A stretch of 64,000 bases of DNA. It comes from Scytonema sp. UIC 10036. GTDB taxonomy: Bacteria; Cyanobacteriota; Cyanobacteriia; Cyanobacteriales; Nostocaceae. The translations under genes were made by a program, and so were the position numbers. Positions 44,558 to 53,392 of the stretch are shown piece after piece. Location: contig NZ_WJFC01000022.1 in the NCBI RefSeq assembly GCF_009725235.1, positions 37,559 to 101,558 on the forward strand. The letters run 5' to 3'. Under the pieces are notes generated by a model, which was not told where the DNA came from, did no database searches, and saw only the letters and a program-made list of their open reading frames with translations. How positions within the stretch are numbered: the first letter of the stretch is position 1; each line of letters starts with the position of its first letter.

Positions 44558-45336
44558 CCTAAAATTTCAGCATTTTTGTCTTGAACGGCACACAAATCTA
44601 CACCAGATAGCTTTGGGGTCTATCTGGTTTCTTAGTTCCCAATTTCTAGAGCGTTTGTACAGTCATCTCATGCCACCCAGTTTCTTTAAGTAATGGGAAC
44701 GAAAATTCGGTCTTAGCAGGGACAGAAACTGAGTTTTTTCTGCTCAATATTGAATAATGAACAGACGCTCTAGCAATTGAATCCAAACAATGAGTATTTC
44801 GGCGCGGTTACGGTTAACCGACTCATCAAATACTTTGAGCCGATTCAATTCTTATTCCTATTATTAAATGTCTCAATGGATAATAACAGCGAAATTTTAC
44901 TGACAAGTGTCCGGATGAGAAAAATTCAGTAGAAAGGCTGAAGTTGTTGCTTTTGTTTTTAAATTCTTCTCACAAATGTTTGGGCATTTTGTAAGAAAAG
45001 TGTAAAGTTCGAGGTAGCTAACAGTTCTGCTTTTCTCTTGAGTCATGCGTTGACGAGCAATAAGCCTTGTGCTTACAAAGTGTTCTATCTGTGGTAAACT
45101 TTGGGGAAACTGTTGTTCTCAATCGGTTTTTTGGATGCCTTGAGATTAACATAATTGTGCTTTGATTGTGTCAGTACATAATTTTGAGTCAGAACACTCC
45201 TGCCCTACCCAACTAACCAACACAATTCAATCAACTTTTTGACATCTACCTTACACACAGCTGCACGATTTTTAGGTGTACTGAATCCGCTTTTGCTATA
45301 TTTTTGTAGAAAATGCTACAGAAAAACTCTGAAACA
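44558..45336. other. Gene-free stretch
   Basis: About 780 bases between the 43811-44536 gene and the second plasmid-maintenance cluster. AT-rich, with no frame of convincing coding character on either strand, no tRNA-like fold and no large repeat. It should contain the promoter of the 44536 gene. Confidence 0.5.
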
Positions 45337-45795
45337 CTACCCAAAAAGGTTGTCCATAAAGCCAGAGTCCACCAGCCCAGGAATCAAACTAGAATCATCT
45401 TCAGCAGAAGAAAACGCTTCAGACACTTCCTCAAATGACGGTGGCGTACTGCCATTACCCCCAATCCCATCAACAACGGTAGGATTCGACAAGGGTTGAG
45501 GTACATACGCATACACTCGAGCATCCAAGCCCAACTCAACAGCCATAATGCCAAAGTGGTTCTCTGCCATGCGCCTTGCAATCAGGTAAGCTTCTCGTAC
45601 CTGCTTTTGGGTATGTCCGCTCTTGTGTAAAGCGAGTGGCAGCAAACACATCACTAGCAACTCCCGTATAAGTGTTGACCTCTCATCAGAGGGGAAATCA
45701 TTGTAGTAATCCGCAACAATCGCCAGTGAGGTGCCTTCATCAGGAGTGAAGCGAGGTAGGGACAAGCTTTTACGTACCCTCTTGCTGTTGGGCAT
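45337..45795 (-). CDS. Putative adaptor of the second ParM-like system
   Basis: The 152-residue protein overlaps the end of the ParM-like gene by 26 bases. Its N-terminal part is basic (NSKRVRKSLSLPRFTPDEGTSLAIVADYYNDFPSDERSTLIRELLV) and could be a strand-helix-helix DNA-binding domain. The rest is helical and ends in an acidic, Ser-rich tail with a hydrophobic tip (SGFMDNLFG). Small DNA-binding proteins downstream of ParM genes with a flexible C-terminal tail act as ParR adaptors, and this layout fits. The assignment is from position and general form. Confidence 0.55.
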   Translation of the reverse strand: MPNSKRVRKSLSLPRFTPDEGTSLAIVADYYNDFPSDERSTLIRELLVMCLLPLALHKSGHTQKQVREAYLIARRMAENHFGIMAVELGLDARVYAYVPQPLSNPTVVDGIGGNGSTPPSFEEVSEAFSSAEDDSSLIPGLVDSGFMDNLFG

Positions 45796-47077
45796 TTTGT
45801 ACCACCTCCTTCACCGTCTCCTTAAGCTGATCCATCATCCCAAAGGCATCAAGCAGTCGAAATGACAGCAGTTGGTTGCATCGAGAGTTATACCCAAACT
45901 GAAATATGCCTTCTATCTGGGTTTGGACATCGCTCAACCACACCAAATCGGAATGAGCTGAGAAATTCCGACCCTGGTATTGTTGGGGGCGTTCTCCTTC
46001 TCTACGATTGGGAGCGTTATAAGCTTTGCTTGCTTCACAGTTGAAATATTCTTCCAATTCTGGCTCTAGGAATACCGCCGCACCCCCACCCACAATCACT
46101 TCATCAGGTAGAAAGGGGATTTTAGAATCGAGCCACTTGCACACTCTGAACCAATAGTCAGGCGTTGCATCAATAATCGCTCTTGCAATGTCCTTGGCCT
46201 CACTTGCTCGCAGTTGTTCGTCACGAGCGGTTGCCAGCGATTTGATTGCTTCTAGATTCTCCCATTCCGGATGTTTGGTACGATTCTCCCTGTATATTTT
46301 GTGTCGAGAGCTGCATAACCCTGAAAAAATCGCCCTTGCCAATTGCTCTCGCTCTAGACCCGATACACGAGAACAAACGTCATCCAAAAAGTTGCTAAAT
46401 CCCAACAGAGGGCTATCCCCAACTTTGCGTATACCTTTTTCAAAATAAAGGCAAGTCGTGTTCCGATGCCCAAACATGAGAAGCAATACAGTAGACTCCT
46501 GAAACCAAGACTTACCTTGCTGCTTAATCCGAATTGCCAGCAATCCCGCCCCCTCCGGTCGGCACAAAAAAGTCTTTAGGGCAATATCCCACGCCACTCC
46601 TCGGAATTTGAAACTTTTGAGCATCAATTCCAACTGCTTGCGGAAACGCTCGTTGTCGTTGTACTCGTTCCACGGCAAGAGTATCGCCAAATGCAAGATT
46701 ATCTTGGGGGAAGAGGATTTGCGCTTCTTAGCGCCTACTTGATGCTTCTCCAGAATTATGCCAATAATCGCCAGTGTCTTGTACAGCGCATTCTCGTACT
46801 TGCGCTCCTTAATCCTATCTTGTGCTGCAAACTCAAGAGCAAAATCCCCCACCACATAGATACTGCCCTTCCATTCCAACCAAGCGTCATCCTCTGGCAA
46901 TGGGTCTCCCCTCCAAACTTGCAGGTCTTTGTAGCGCTTGAAATCTTCAAGGTTAACTTCCTCCAACCCAGGTGGCAGCATCATGTATTGAAGCTGACTC
47001 CCCCCAAATTGATAAATCACCTTACTACCAGACCCACCAAAATCGATTGACAAATTGAGAGTTAAGGACGCGGCCAT
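45770..47077 (-). CDS. Second ParM-like actin ATPase
   Basis: A 435-residue actin-like protein. Phosphate-1 is NLSIDFGGSGSKVIY (about 10-21), phosphate-2 is LLLMFGHRNTTCLYF (about 195-208), and the adenosine motif is EVIVGGGAAVFLEP (about 330-343). The usual Asp of phosphate-2 appears as Phe-Gly-His, so its ATPase may be divergent. It is closer in length and motif spacing to plasmid ParM/StbA relatives than to the one at 9403. The downstream gene overlaps by 26 bases and is the likely adaptor. The relaxase gene at 47676 is divergent from it, as is common on mobilisable plasmids. Confidence 0.7.
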   Translation of the reverse strand: MAASLTLNLSIDFGGSGSKVIYQFGGSQLQYMMLPPGLEEVNLEDFKRYKDLQVWRGDPLPEDDAWLEWKGSIYVVGDFALEFAAQDRIKERKYENALYKTLAIIGIILEKHQVGAKKRKSSSPKIILHLAILLPWNEYNDNERFRKQLELMLKSFKFRGVAWDIALKTFLCRPEGAGLLAIRIKQQGKSWFQESTVLLLMFGHRNTTCLYFEKGIRKVGDSPLLGFSNFLDDVCSRVSGLEREQLARAIFSGLCSSRHKIYRENRTKHPEWENLEAIKSLATARDEQLRASEAKDIARAIIDATPDYWFRVCKWLDSKIPFLPDEVIVGGGAAVFLEPELEEYFNCEASKAYNAPNRREGERPQQYQGRNFSAHSDLVWLSDVQTQIEGIFQFGYNSRCNQLLSFRLLDAFGMMDQLKETVKEVVQNAQQQEGT

Positions 47078-47675
47078 AGGCTGACTGACAAAAATGATTG
47101 CTCAACTTCCCCAATAAAACCACGTATCCTCTGAATCCGTCATCGCTAAAAACACCAGTATTTTCCCACCTATAGCAATCCCCCTTCAGCTGGCACAGCT
47201 TTCACGCCAAAAGTGTGACAGAACTGTGCCTAACCCTAGAGTCAGCTAGGAAAACTTGAGTCTCCAAATTGTGCCAAGCCTGTGCCACTGCACAACCCAA
47301 AGTTCAGCCGCCAAATCATCCCAAACCCTCACCACACAACACTTTCCGCCAGCGTGTCTATTCCCAAGCGTGGGCTACCCCAAAGGGGTTTCGGGTAGGG
47401 CAGTCAATATTTGACGTACTCACTACGGCTTTTTGCCCCAGAGGGGTGGCTACGCCATGCCTCGCTGTCGCGAGTCACAAAAAGCCTACGTTCGCCCGGA
47501 GGGGCTACTACCGCCAGCGTGTCGCGTGTGGTGTCAGGAGTTGTTGTGGTTCAGCAGCGCCTAACATCATCATTTATAAGAGTATAGTGCGGTGCCACGC
47601 TCACTTGCCCACACGAAAGATATCAACCGAAACTGGGAATACTCTTGAGTAGGGAACACAGACTTTGACCGAACA
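47078..47675. other. Divergent intergenic region with dispersed repeats
   Basis: About 600 bases between the ParM-like and relaxase genes. It holds short GC-rich cyanobacterial repeats with small hairpins (around 47340-47530, e.g. CCCCAAAGGGG and TTCGCCCGGAGGGG) and the oriT candidate at 47565-47600. A 127-codon plus-strand frame across the repeats has low coding character and is not called. Confidence 0.55.
47565..47600 (+). other. Candidate oriT nick region
   Basis: TTATAAGAGTATAGTGCGGTG (47574-47594) resembles the MobV/pMV158-type nick region, in which TATAAAGTATAGTGTG precedes the cut. It lies about 80 bases upstream of the MobV-like relaxase start. Resemblance by eye only. Confidence 0.4.
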
Positions 47676-48590
47676 ATGGCTTATGCGATCGCACGGCTGG
47701 CTAAACTCAAAAAGCACAATCTAGCAGGCAGTGCTTCTCATACTGCCAGAACACGACCCACGCCCAATGCCGACCTCACCAAACAAAACATTAGGTTTAT
47801 TGGCAGTACTGACCCAAACGAGAAATTCGAAGACCTCGTACAAGCCAAAATCAATTCCTACACCCAGAAGCGCAAGATACGTCCCGATGCTGTGTACTGT
47901 GTAGAACTTTTGTTGACTGCATCCCCCAGCTACTTTAGACCAGATGCCCCCACTAACGGTGGGTATTATGAAGAGGACAAACTCAAGGATTGGTTTGATG
48001 CTGCCCAAAATTGGCTCAATGATGAGTATGGCGATCGCATTGTTAGGGCAGAACTCCACCTCGATGAGATGACCCCCCACATCCACGCTTACTTTGTCCC
48101 ATTGGATGACCGGGGGCAACTGCGGTGCAATCACTTCTTCGATGGCAGGCAGAAGATGCGAGCTTTTCAGGATTCCCACTACACCGCCATGCAGCACTTG
48201 GGGTTGGAGCGTGGCATCAAAGGCAGTGTCGCCAAACATCAGGATATTAAGGACTTCTACAGAATTGTTGAGGAAGGTCGAGACCTTCAATTGGGAGAAC
48301 TATCAGCAGAACAACTGACAGCCAAGGCAGCTGATAGGGATAGGGCAGTCCAAAAGAAAAGCGAAATGGAGGAAACAGCCCTTCGGTTGGTGAAGGAGCA
48401 GGAACTCCTGCAACAACGGATTCAGCAGTTGTCAGCAGAAAACCAACAACTGCGTTCCTCGCAAGCGCAACTGGCTGACCAGCTGCGAGACCTTCCCTTA
48501 GAAGAAGTGGCATGGCAGTTGGGATTGACTCAGGATGCCAAAGGAGATGGTCGCTGGAAAGGTACAGGACACATCATTAATATAACGTGA
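47676..48590 (+). pseudogene. MobV-type relaxase, 5' part of a split gene
   Basis: The N-terminal domain is a Pre/Mob (MOBV) relaxase. AIARLAKLKKHNLAGSASH is the start typical of plasmid recombination enzymes. The metal-binding motif ELHLDEMTPHIHAYFVPLD (His-x-Asp-Glu-x-Thr-Pro-His-x-His) lies at about residues 129-147. A coiled coil follows from about 225 to 275. Relaxases nick one strand at oriT and carry it into the recipient. At 48586 an element interrupts the gene; the last codons before it read GHIINI. The rest of the protein is at 51201-52028. Confidence 0.85.
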
Positions 48591-48776
48591 GTTCGACGGA
48601 GCTAAAAACGTAGAAAGCATACTGTATAAAGTATTGAGCGTATGTACTGTATGTTGGCTCAGCTATTGTGAAGGGTGAGAGGAATTAATGCCTAACAGGG
48701 TAAGGAAAAACCGACGTTGAGGATGAGATTGTGCTTCTATCGTGTAAGACGCCCAGAAAGGGGGAAGGGAAATAAC

Positions 48777-49265
48777 GGTGTAATACACGGTATTGGCGAT
48801 CGCGCAGTTCCGTGTATTACATTGTCAAGGAATTCACTCGCTGTGGTGTTACATGAATCCAGGTGATTCCGTGTAACGCAGGTTACAGCAGCACAATTAA
48901 GTTGGCTCTACAGTGTAATACACGGTAGGGGCTTCAACATGACTGTGATTCGGTGTATTACACCGTAGAACGCGCTGATTGGTAAAGGGTAGAATGTAAC
49001 TTTGGAGCAATGCGATGAGGGTTTCTATGGAGCCAATGAGTGAGCGAGGCTGTTGCCGCCGCTGCGCGATCGCTTCGGCGCAAGCTGTACCCAGCTTATC
49101 GCCACCACTTGAAAAGCCAGTCCGAAAAAATATTTCTGACATTGCGGATTACGAATTGGGCATATTTACGATCGATAGCTACCATGTATTACACGGGAAC
49201 ACCTGATTTCCCCGATCCCATGTAATACACGCTCCCCTCGGCTTCTTTCACCAAGTATTACACGG
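48777..49265. repeat. Palindrome array B-left
   Basis: Sites near 48777, 48809, 48846, 48867, 48911, 48951, 49183, 49220 and 49251 match the array at 19673-20866 in motif and order, with different spacers. A stretch related to the start of that array (GAGAGGAATTAATGCC, about 48680) precedes it. Between 48970 and 49180 a dispersed repeat GCGATCGC/GCAAGCTGTACCCAGC is present. Confidence 0.85.
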
Positions 49266-49467
49266 GTGATGTTTTAGTCGCTCCACAATTCTTTTGAAAC
49301 CTTACCCTGTCAGGCATGAATTCCTCTCTCTGTTCCCAGCAGGAGCGAACGATTCGTATGTACAGAGAAATGGATAATACTTATGGCTAAGATTTATGGA
49401 GAAATAGGTAAAAAGTGACAAGAAAAAGCCAAGACTAAAAAATATCTATCAAAATCAGGTCTCGGCT

Positions 49468-50334
49468 ATGTCTGACATTGTATCTCGTCTTGACATTACA
49501 CATATCTTCTCCGACGTGGATGATTTCTGTAATCAATGGGATTCTTTGTGGCTTTCTGTGCCGCAGTTACCATCCACTAAAGGGGAACGTCGTTCTCAAT
49601 CCCGGATGCACTTATCAGAGGTGATGACAATAGTCATCGCATTTCATGGTAGTGGTTATAAGACTTTTAAGGAATTTTATACATTACACGTGCTACCTGG
49701 CTGGCGCTCGGCATTTCCAAACTTGGTCAGTTATACCAGATTTGTGGAACTCATGCCTTGGTGCTTAATGCTATTGTCTTGTTTTTTACATACGCTGACG
49801 GGAGAAATTACAGGAATTAGTTTCATCGACTCGACCCCAATTGATGTTTGTCATAACTGCCGCGCGCATTCTCATCAGGTTTTTAAAGGATTAGTGACAT
49901 GGGGAAAAAATTCTGTTGGCTGGCACTTTGGATTTAAACTTCATTTGATTATTAATGACCGTGGGGAACTACTTGCATTTAAGCTAACTCCCGCGAATGT
50001 TGATGATCGTCAGCCAGTTCCAGATCTAACTAAAGATTTAATTGGTAAGCTTTTTGGAGACAGAGGGTATATTTCACAAAAATTATTTGAGGAATTGTAT
50101 GAGCGAGGTTTACAACTAATCACAAAGTCTAAGAAGAAAATGAAAAATCGTTTGGTCAAACTGATTGACAAAATTCTTTTACGCAAACGCGCGGTAATTG
50201 AGTCGGTTAATGACTATCTGAAAAATGTGTGTCAAATAGAACATTCCCGTCATCGGAGTCCATTTAACTTTCTGGTTAATTTAATGGCTGGTGAGCGCGG
50301 CATACTGCTATTTACCGAAAAAACCATCTATTGA
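49468..50334 (+). CDS. IS982-family transposase
   Basis: A 288-residue intact DDE transposase. Family features include the N-terminal VDDFCNQW, LSEVMTIVIAFHGSGYKTFKEFYT and LVSYTRFVELMP. The catalytic Asp lies in FIDSTPIDVCHN (about 120), the second in FGDRGYIS (about 195), and the Glu in RKRAVIESVNDYLKN (about 248). The gene sits in the core of the element at 48586-51193. I did not find typical IS982 terminal repeats directly around it, so the outer ends at 48586 and 51193 may be the functional ends. Because the protein is complete, the element may still be mobile. Confidence 0.9.
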   Translation: MSDIVSRLDITHIFSDVDDFCNQWDSLWLSVPQLPSTKGERRSQSRMHLSEVMTIVIAFHGSGYKTFKEFYTLHVLPGWRSAFPNLVSYTRFVELMPWCLMLLSCFLHTLTGEITGISFIDSTPIDVCHNCRAHSHQVFKGLVTWGKNSVGWHFGFKLHLIINDRGELLAFKLTPANVDDRQPVPDLTKDLIGKLFGDRGYISQKLFEELYERGLQLITKSKKKMKNRLVKLIDKILLRKRAVIESVNDYLKNVCQIEHSRHRSPFNFLVNLMAGERGILLFTEKTIY

Positions 50335-50512
50335 TATTTATCCGAAAGATTTGCCTGCACTACCTCCTGCTATTTTTTAGACCCGTCGAGATCAGATCAA
50401 ATTTACCATATATTCTCAATAGTCTTCAGACATCATACTTCTTTTATAGTTCGTATGCACTATTTTTGGAGGTGTGACAATTGAGGGTGCGGAATATGGG
50501 CTAAAACATCAC

Positions 50513-51002
50513 CCGTGTAATACTTGGTGAAAGAAGCCGAGGGGAGCGTGTATTACATGGGATCGGGGAAATCAGGTGTTCCCGTGTAATACATGGTAGC
50601 TATCGATCGTAAATATGCCCAATTCGTAATCCGCAATGTCAGAAATATTTTTTCGGACTGGCTTTTCAAGTGGTGGCGATAAGCTGGGTACAGCTTGCGC
50701 CGAAGCGATCGCGCAGCGGCGGCAACAGCCTCGCTCACTCATTGGCTCCATAGAAACCCTCATCGCATTGCTCCAAAGTTACATTCTACCCTTTACCAAT
50801 CAGCGCGTTCTACGGTGTAATACACCGAATCACAGTCATGTTGAAGCCCCTACCGTGTATTACACTGTAGAGCCAACTTAATTGTGCTGCTGTAACCTGC
50901 GTTACACGGAATCACCTGGATTCATGTAACACCACAGCGAGTGAATTCCTTGACAATGTAATACACGGAACTGCGCGATCGCCAATACCGTGTATTACAC
51001 CG
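50513..51002. repeat. Palindrome array B-right
   Basis: Inverted copy of array B-left, nearly identical base for base, with one apparent single-base length difference in the outer half of the arms. It has the same nine palindromes in mirrored order. Confidence 0.85.
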
Positions 51003-51200
51003 TTATTTCCCTTCCCCCTTTCTGGGCGTCTTACACGATAGAAGCACAATCTCATCCTCAACGTCGGTTTTTCCTTACCCTGTTAGGCATTAATTCCTCT
51101 CACCCTTCACAATAGCTGAGCCAACATACAGTACATACGCTCAATACTTTATACAGTATGCTTTCTACGTTTTTAGCTCCGTCGAACTCACGTTAATATA

Positions 51201-52028
51201 GATGGACACTCGTGGTATGACTTTGCCCCTAGTTCCCACTCGGGGGGTGGTGGTGCGATTGACTTGGTGATGTATGTCAACAGTTGTACCTTCCGAGAAG
51301 CTCTAGCCTGGTTGAATGATAGATTTGGAGAAGGGGGTATGCTCAAAGCTGCCACTCACCATGCCAGGATACAAGCGCAACAGATTGCCCAAACAGAACC
51401 AACACCACAGTTCATACCACCCGCTGTTGATTCTAGCCAGTGGCCATCTGTTGAACGCTATCTCACCCAACAAAGGGGATTGCCAAAAGAAATGGTGCAA
51501 GCCCTCCACGGTCAGGGGTTGGTTTATGCTGACTCCAACCAAAATGCTGTATTCAGAATGCGCTCGCTCACGGGAGAAACCACCGGGGCATTCTTGCGCG
51601 GCACCAGGGGTGAAGACAACTCTTTCATGGGATACGCTCGTGGCACCAAACGAGATGCAGGTTGGTTCTATCTCAGATGGGGTGGACAGCCTGATGGTGA
51701 TATCCAGCGAGTTGTGCTGACAAAATCCCCCATTGATGCACTATCACTGGTAGCGATTGAAGGAATCCCCCAACAAAGAACCATGTATCTGGTTGCTGAT
51801 AGTGCCAAGAGCCTGCCTGTGGAATACTTCAGAACCATCCCAAAAGTGATAGCCGCTTTAGATAGTGATGCATCTGGGAATGAATTGGCTCAAGCGATTC
51901 GGGAGCAGCTGCCAGAAGCACAGCGGGTACGTCCTGCATTGAAGGATTGGAATGAGGAGCTGTTGGCTAGGTTGCGACAACAGCAACAGCAAAACCAGAA
52001 ACAGAAGAACCGGGGAATTGAGCGATAA
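51201..52028 (+). pseudogene. MobV relaxase, 3' part (DUF3991/TOPRIM-like)
   Basis: After the element the relaxase frame resumes as DGHSWYDFAPSSHSGGGGAIDLVMYVNSCTFREALAWLNDRFG, a zinc-finger/primase-like CHC2-DUF3991 region. A TOPRIM-like part follows: VVLTKSPIDALSL with the acidic pair, YLVADS and IAALDSDASGNELA. A helical Gln-rich end closes the protein. TOPRIM-type tails are common on cyanobacterial mobilisation proteins and suggest a primase or strand-processing step after transfer. Segment 51264-52028 could still be translated from GTG 51264, giving a separate 254-residue product. Confidence 0.8.
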
Positions 52029-53004
52029 ACAACCAACCGACACAATTAGGGTAGCTGCCGAGATACGTGCAAAAAGAGACACGTTGTAAATAAATATTGC
52101 AAACAATCCCTTGTTGATTTACTAACTTGCCCAAAAATGATATCGGGCAAATCAAATTTTTGCATGGTAAAACCAAGCTTTCACCTCTTTTTGTCCCTGA
52201 CACTTGCCCAAAAATGACCCTTTTAGGGAATGTCTTCATTTAAATGGTTAAGTAATGGTTGAGGCTGAAACAACGGTAAATCAAGGTTTTTGACAATTAG
52301 ATTTACAAAACTTTACAATATGTCCCATTTTGCAGGTATCTCGGTGGCTACCCTACTTCAACGACAACCGCTGTTTTTCTCTAAATGCACGATCGGTAGA
52401 AGGACACGGTGGTGACGATCGCACACCTCTGTGCAAAACACCGTGAGGAGAAATCGCTTACCAGTTAGGCGGTGCAGAAGCTTTAGCCGTCCTAGCCGAA
52501 CATGAAGCCCAATTTATTGAACCCAAAGGCGATGTTTCTACTCAGAAGATTGAAGAAACTAAAGTAGCACTACAAGAATTGGGATTGCACGGCAATATTG
52601 AGAAGGACTTAGATTAAGTAGATTCAATTTTGATTTGACGATCGCGTATTGCAGTAAATAAAATTAATTTATTAAGTAGGTAGGTGAGAAAAAACGAACT
52701 ATGTAAAGATATTTAAATATGCTAGAACCCCTACAAATGACAAATGACAAATGACAAATGACAAATGACGATCCTCACTAGTTAGCTTTATTTGTGACAA
52801 TCTACTTATATCGGTCACAAGAAATATTTTCCGAAGCTTTACCAAAACTTCAAATATTAGTATTTTTACTGACATTCAATTTCTAGCGGTCGCAAATCTA
52901 AATTCTGTGCCTTCTTTACAATCCAGTCCGCATAGGTGGACTTAGTTTGTATAGCCGCGATTTCCAATCACCGAAGCTAAGAAAGATTATAAAAACAGCA
53001 AATT
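52029..53004. other. Degenerate intergenic stretch
   Basis: About 975 bases without an intact gene. It holds a relic frame (52447-52617), a heptanucleotide tandem repeat (about 52735-52768, CAAATGA x5) and several GCGATCGC-type or AT-rich tracts. Nothing else is recognised. Confidence 0.5.
52447..52617 (+). pseudogene. C-terminal relic of a lost gene
   Basis: A 56-residue frame preceded by a stop reads EIAYQLGGAEALAVLAEHEAQF and TQKIEETKVALQELGLHGNI, clearly protein-like. It begins GGA immediately after TGA and has no start codon. The family is not recognised. Confidence 0.35.
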
Positions 53005-53379
53005 ATGAAAATCAAAAAAATATCTCATCTATCAGCCATAGGATTCTCTATTTGTATTTTTACTACTTCTACTACTAGTATTTTTGCCAACACATCTTTT
53101 GTTCAAGCACAGAAGACAGCTAAATTCCCTCAAATTGCCACTGTTACAGGTATCACAAATGGAGATATTTCCTGCTACGTTGATTTAATAGATAGCAAAA
53201 GGAAAAAATATCAAGGACTGTACGCATCTTATGACATTTGTGAAAAGGAAAAAACTTTTTTAAATAAGAAAGTGCGTTTATTTTACGGACTAGAAAAAGT
53301 GAATGATTGTCAGAGTGCTGAACCTTGCGGTAAAAGTAAGACAGTTACCTCAATCAAGAGAATGCAGATTGTTCGTTAA
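53005..53379 (+). CDS. Small secreted protein
   Basis: A 124-residue protein with a signal peptide (MKIKKISHLSAIGFSICIFTTSTTSIFA, cleavage near NTS or VQAQ). The mature part has four Cys (SCYVD, YDICEK, NDCQSAEPC), probably forming disulfides, and ends TVTSIKRMQIVR. A small OB-like or SH3-like beta domain is possible. It converges on the CHAT-TPR gene, 13 bases between stops. Function unknown. Confidence 0.65.
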   Translation: MKIKKISHLSAIGFSICIFTTSTTSIFANTSFVQAQKTAKFPQIATVTGITNGDISCYVDLIDSKRKKYQGLYASYDICEKEKTFLNKKVRLFYGLEKVNDCQSAEPCGKSKTVTSIKRMQIVR

Positions 53380-53392
53380 AATATCTACAAAA

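Larger units (their letters stand above)
48586..51193. mobile_element. 2.6-kb element with ~690-bp inverted arms
   Basis: Ends are perfect inverted repeats beginning ACGTGAGTTCGACGG. The direct repeat TAATATA (possibly TTAATATA) flanks the element at 48579-48585 and 51194-51200. The arms, about 48586-49277 and 50500-51193, are nearly identical and carry the palindrome array. The core (about 49278-50499) holds an IS982-type transposase. The 7-8 bp duplication fits IS982-family insertion, and removal plus one TAATATA copy rejoins the relaxase frame (HIINI then DGHSW). Confidence 0.85.

Noticed and set aside
44558..45336. tRNA or small RNA gene in the longest quiet gap
   Set aside because: No cloverleaf or conserved RNA motif could be drawn.
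47269..47652. 127-codon plus-strand frame upstream of the relaxase
   Set aside because: It runs through dispersed repeats, is Cys/Arg/Pro-biased and matches no protein pattern.
49015..49206. Short frames in the inverted arms (also 50572-50763)
   Set aside because: They cross the dispersed repeat and array, occur identically in both arms and have no protein-like pattern.
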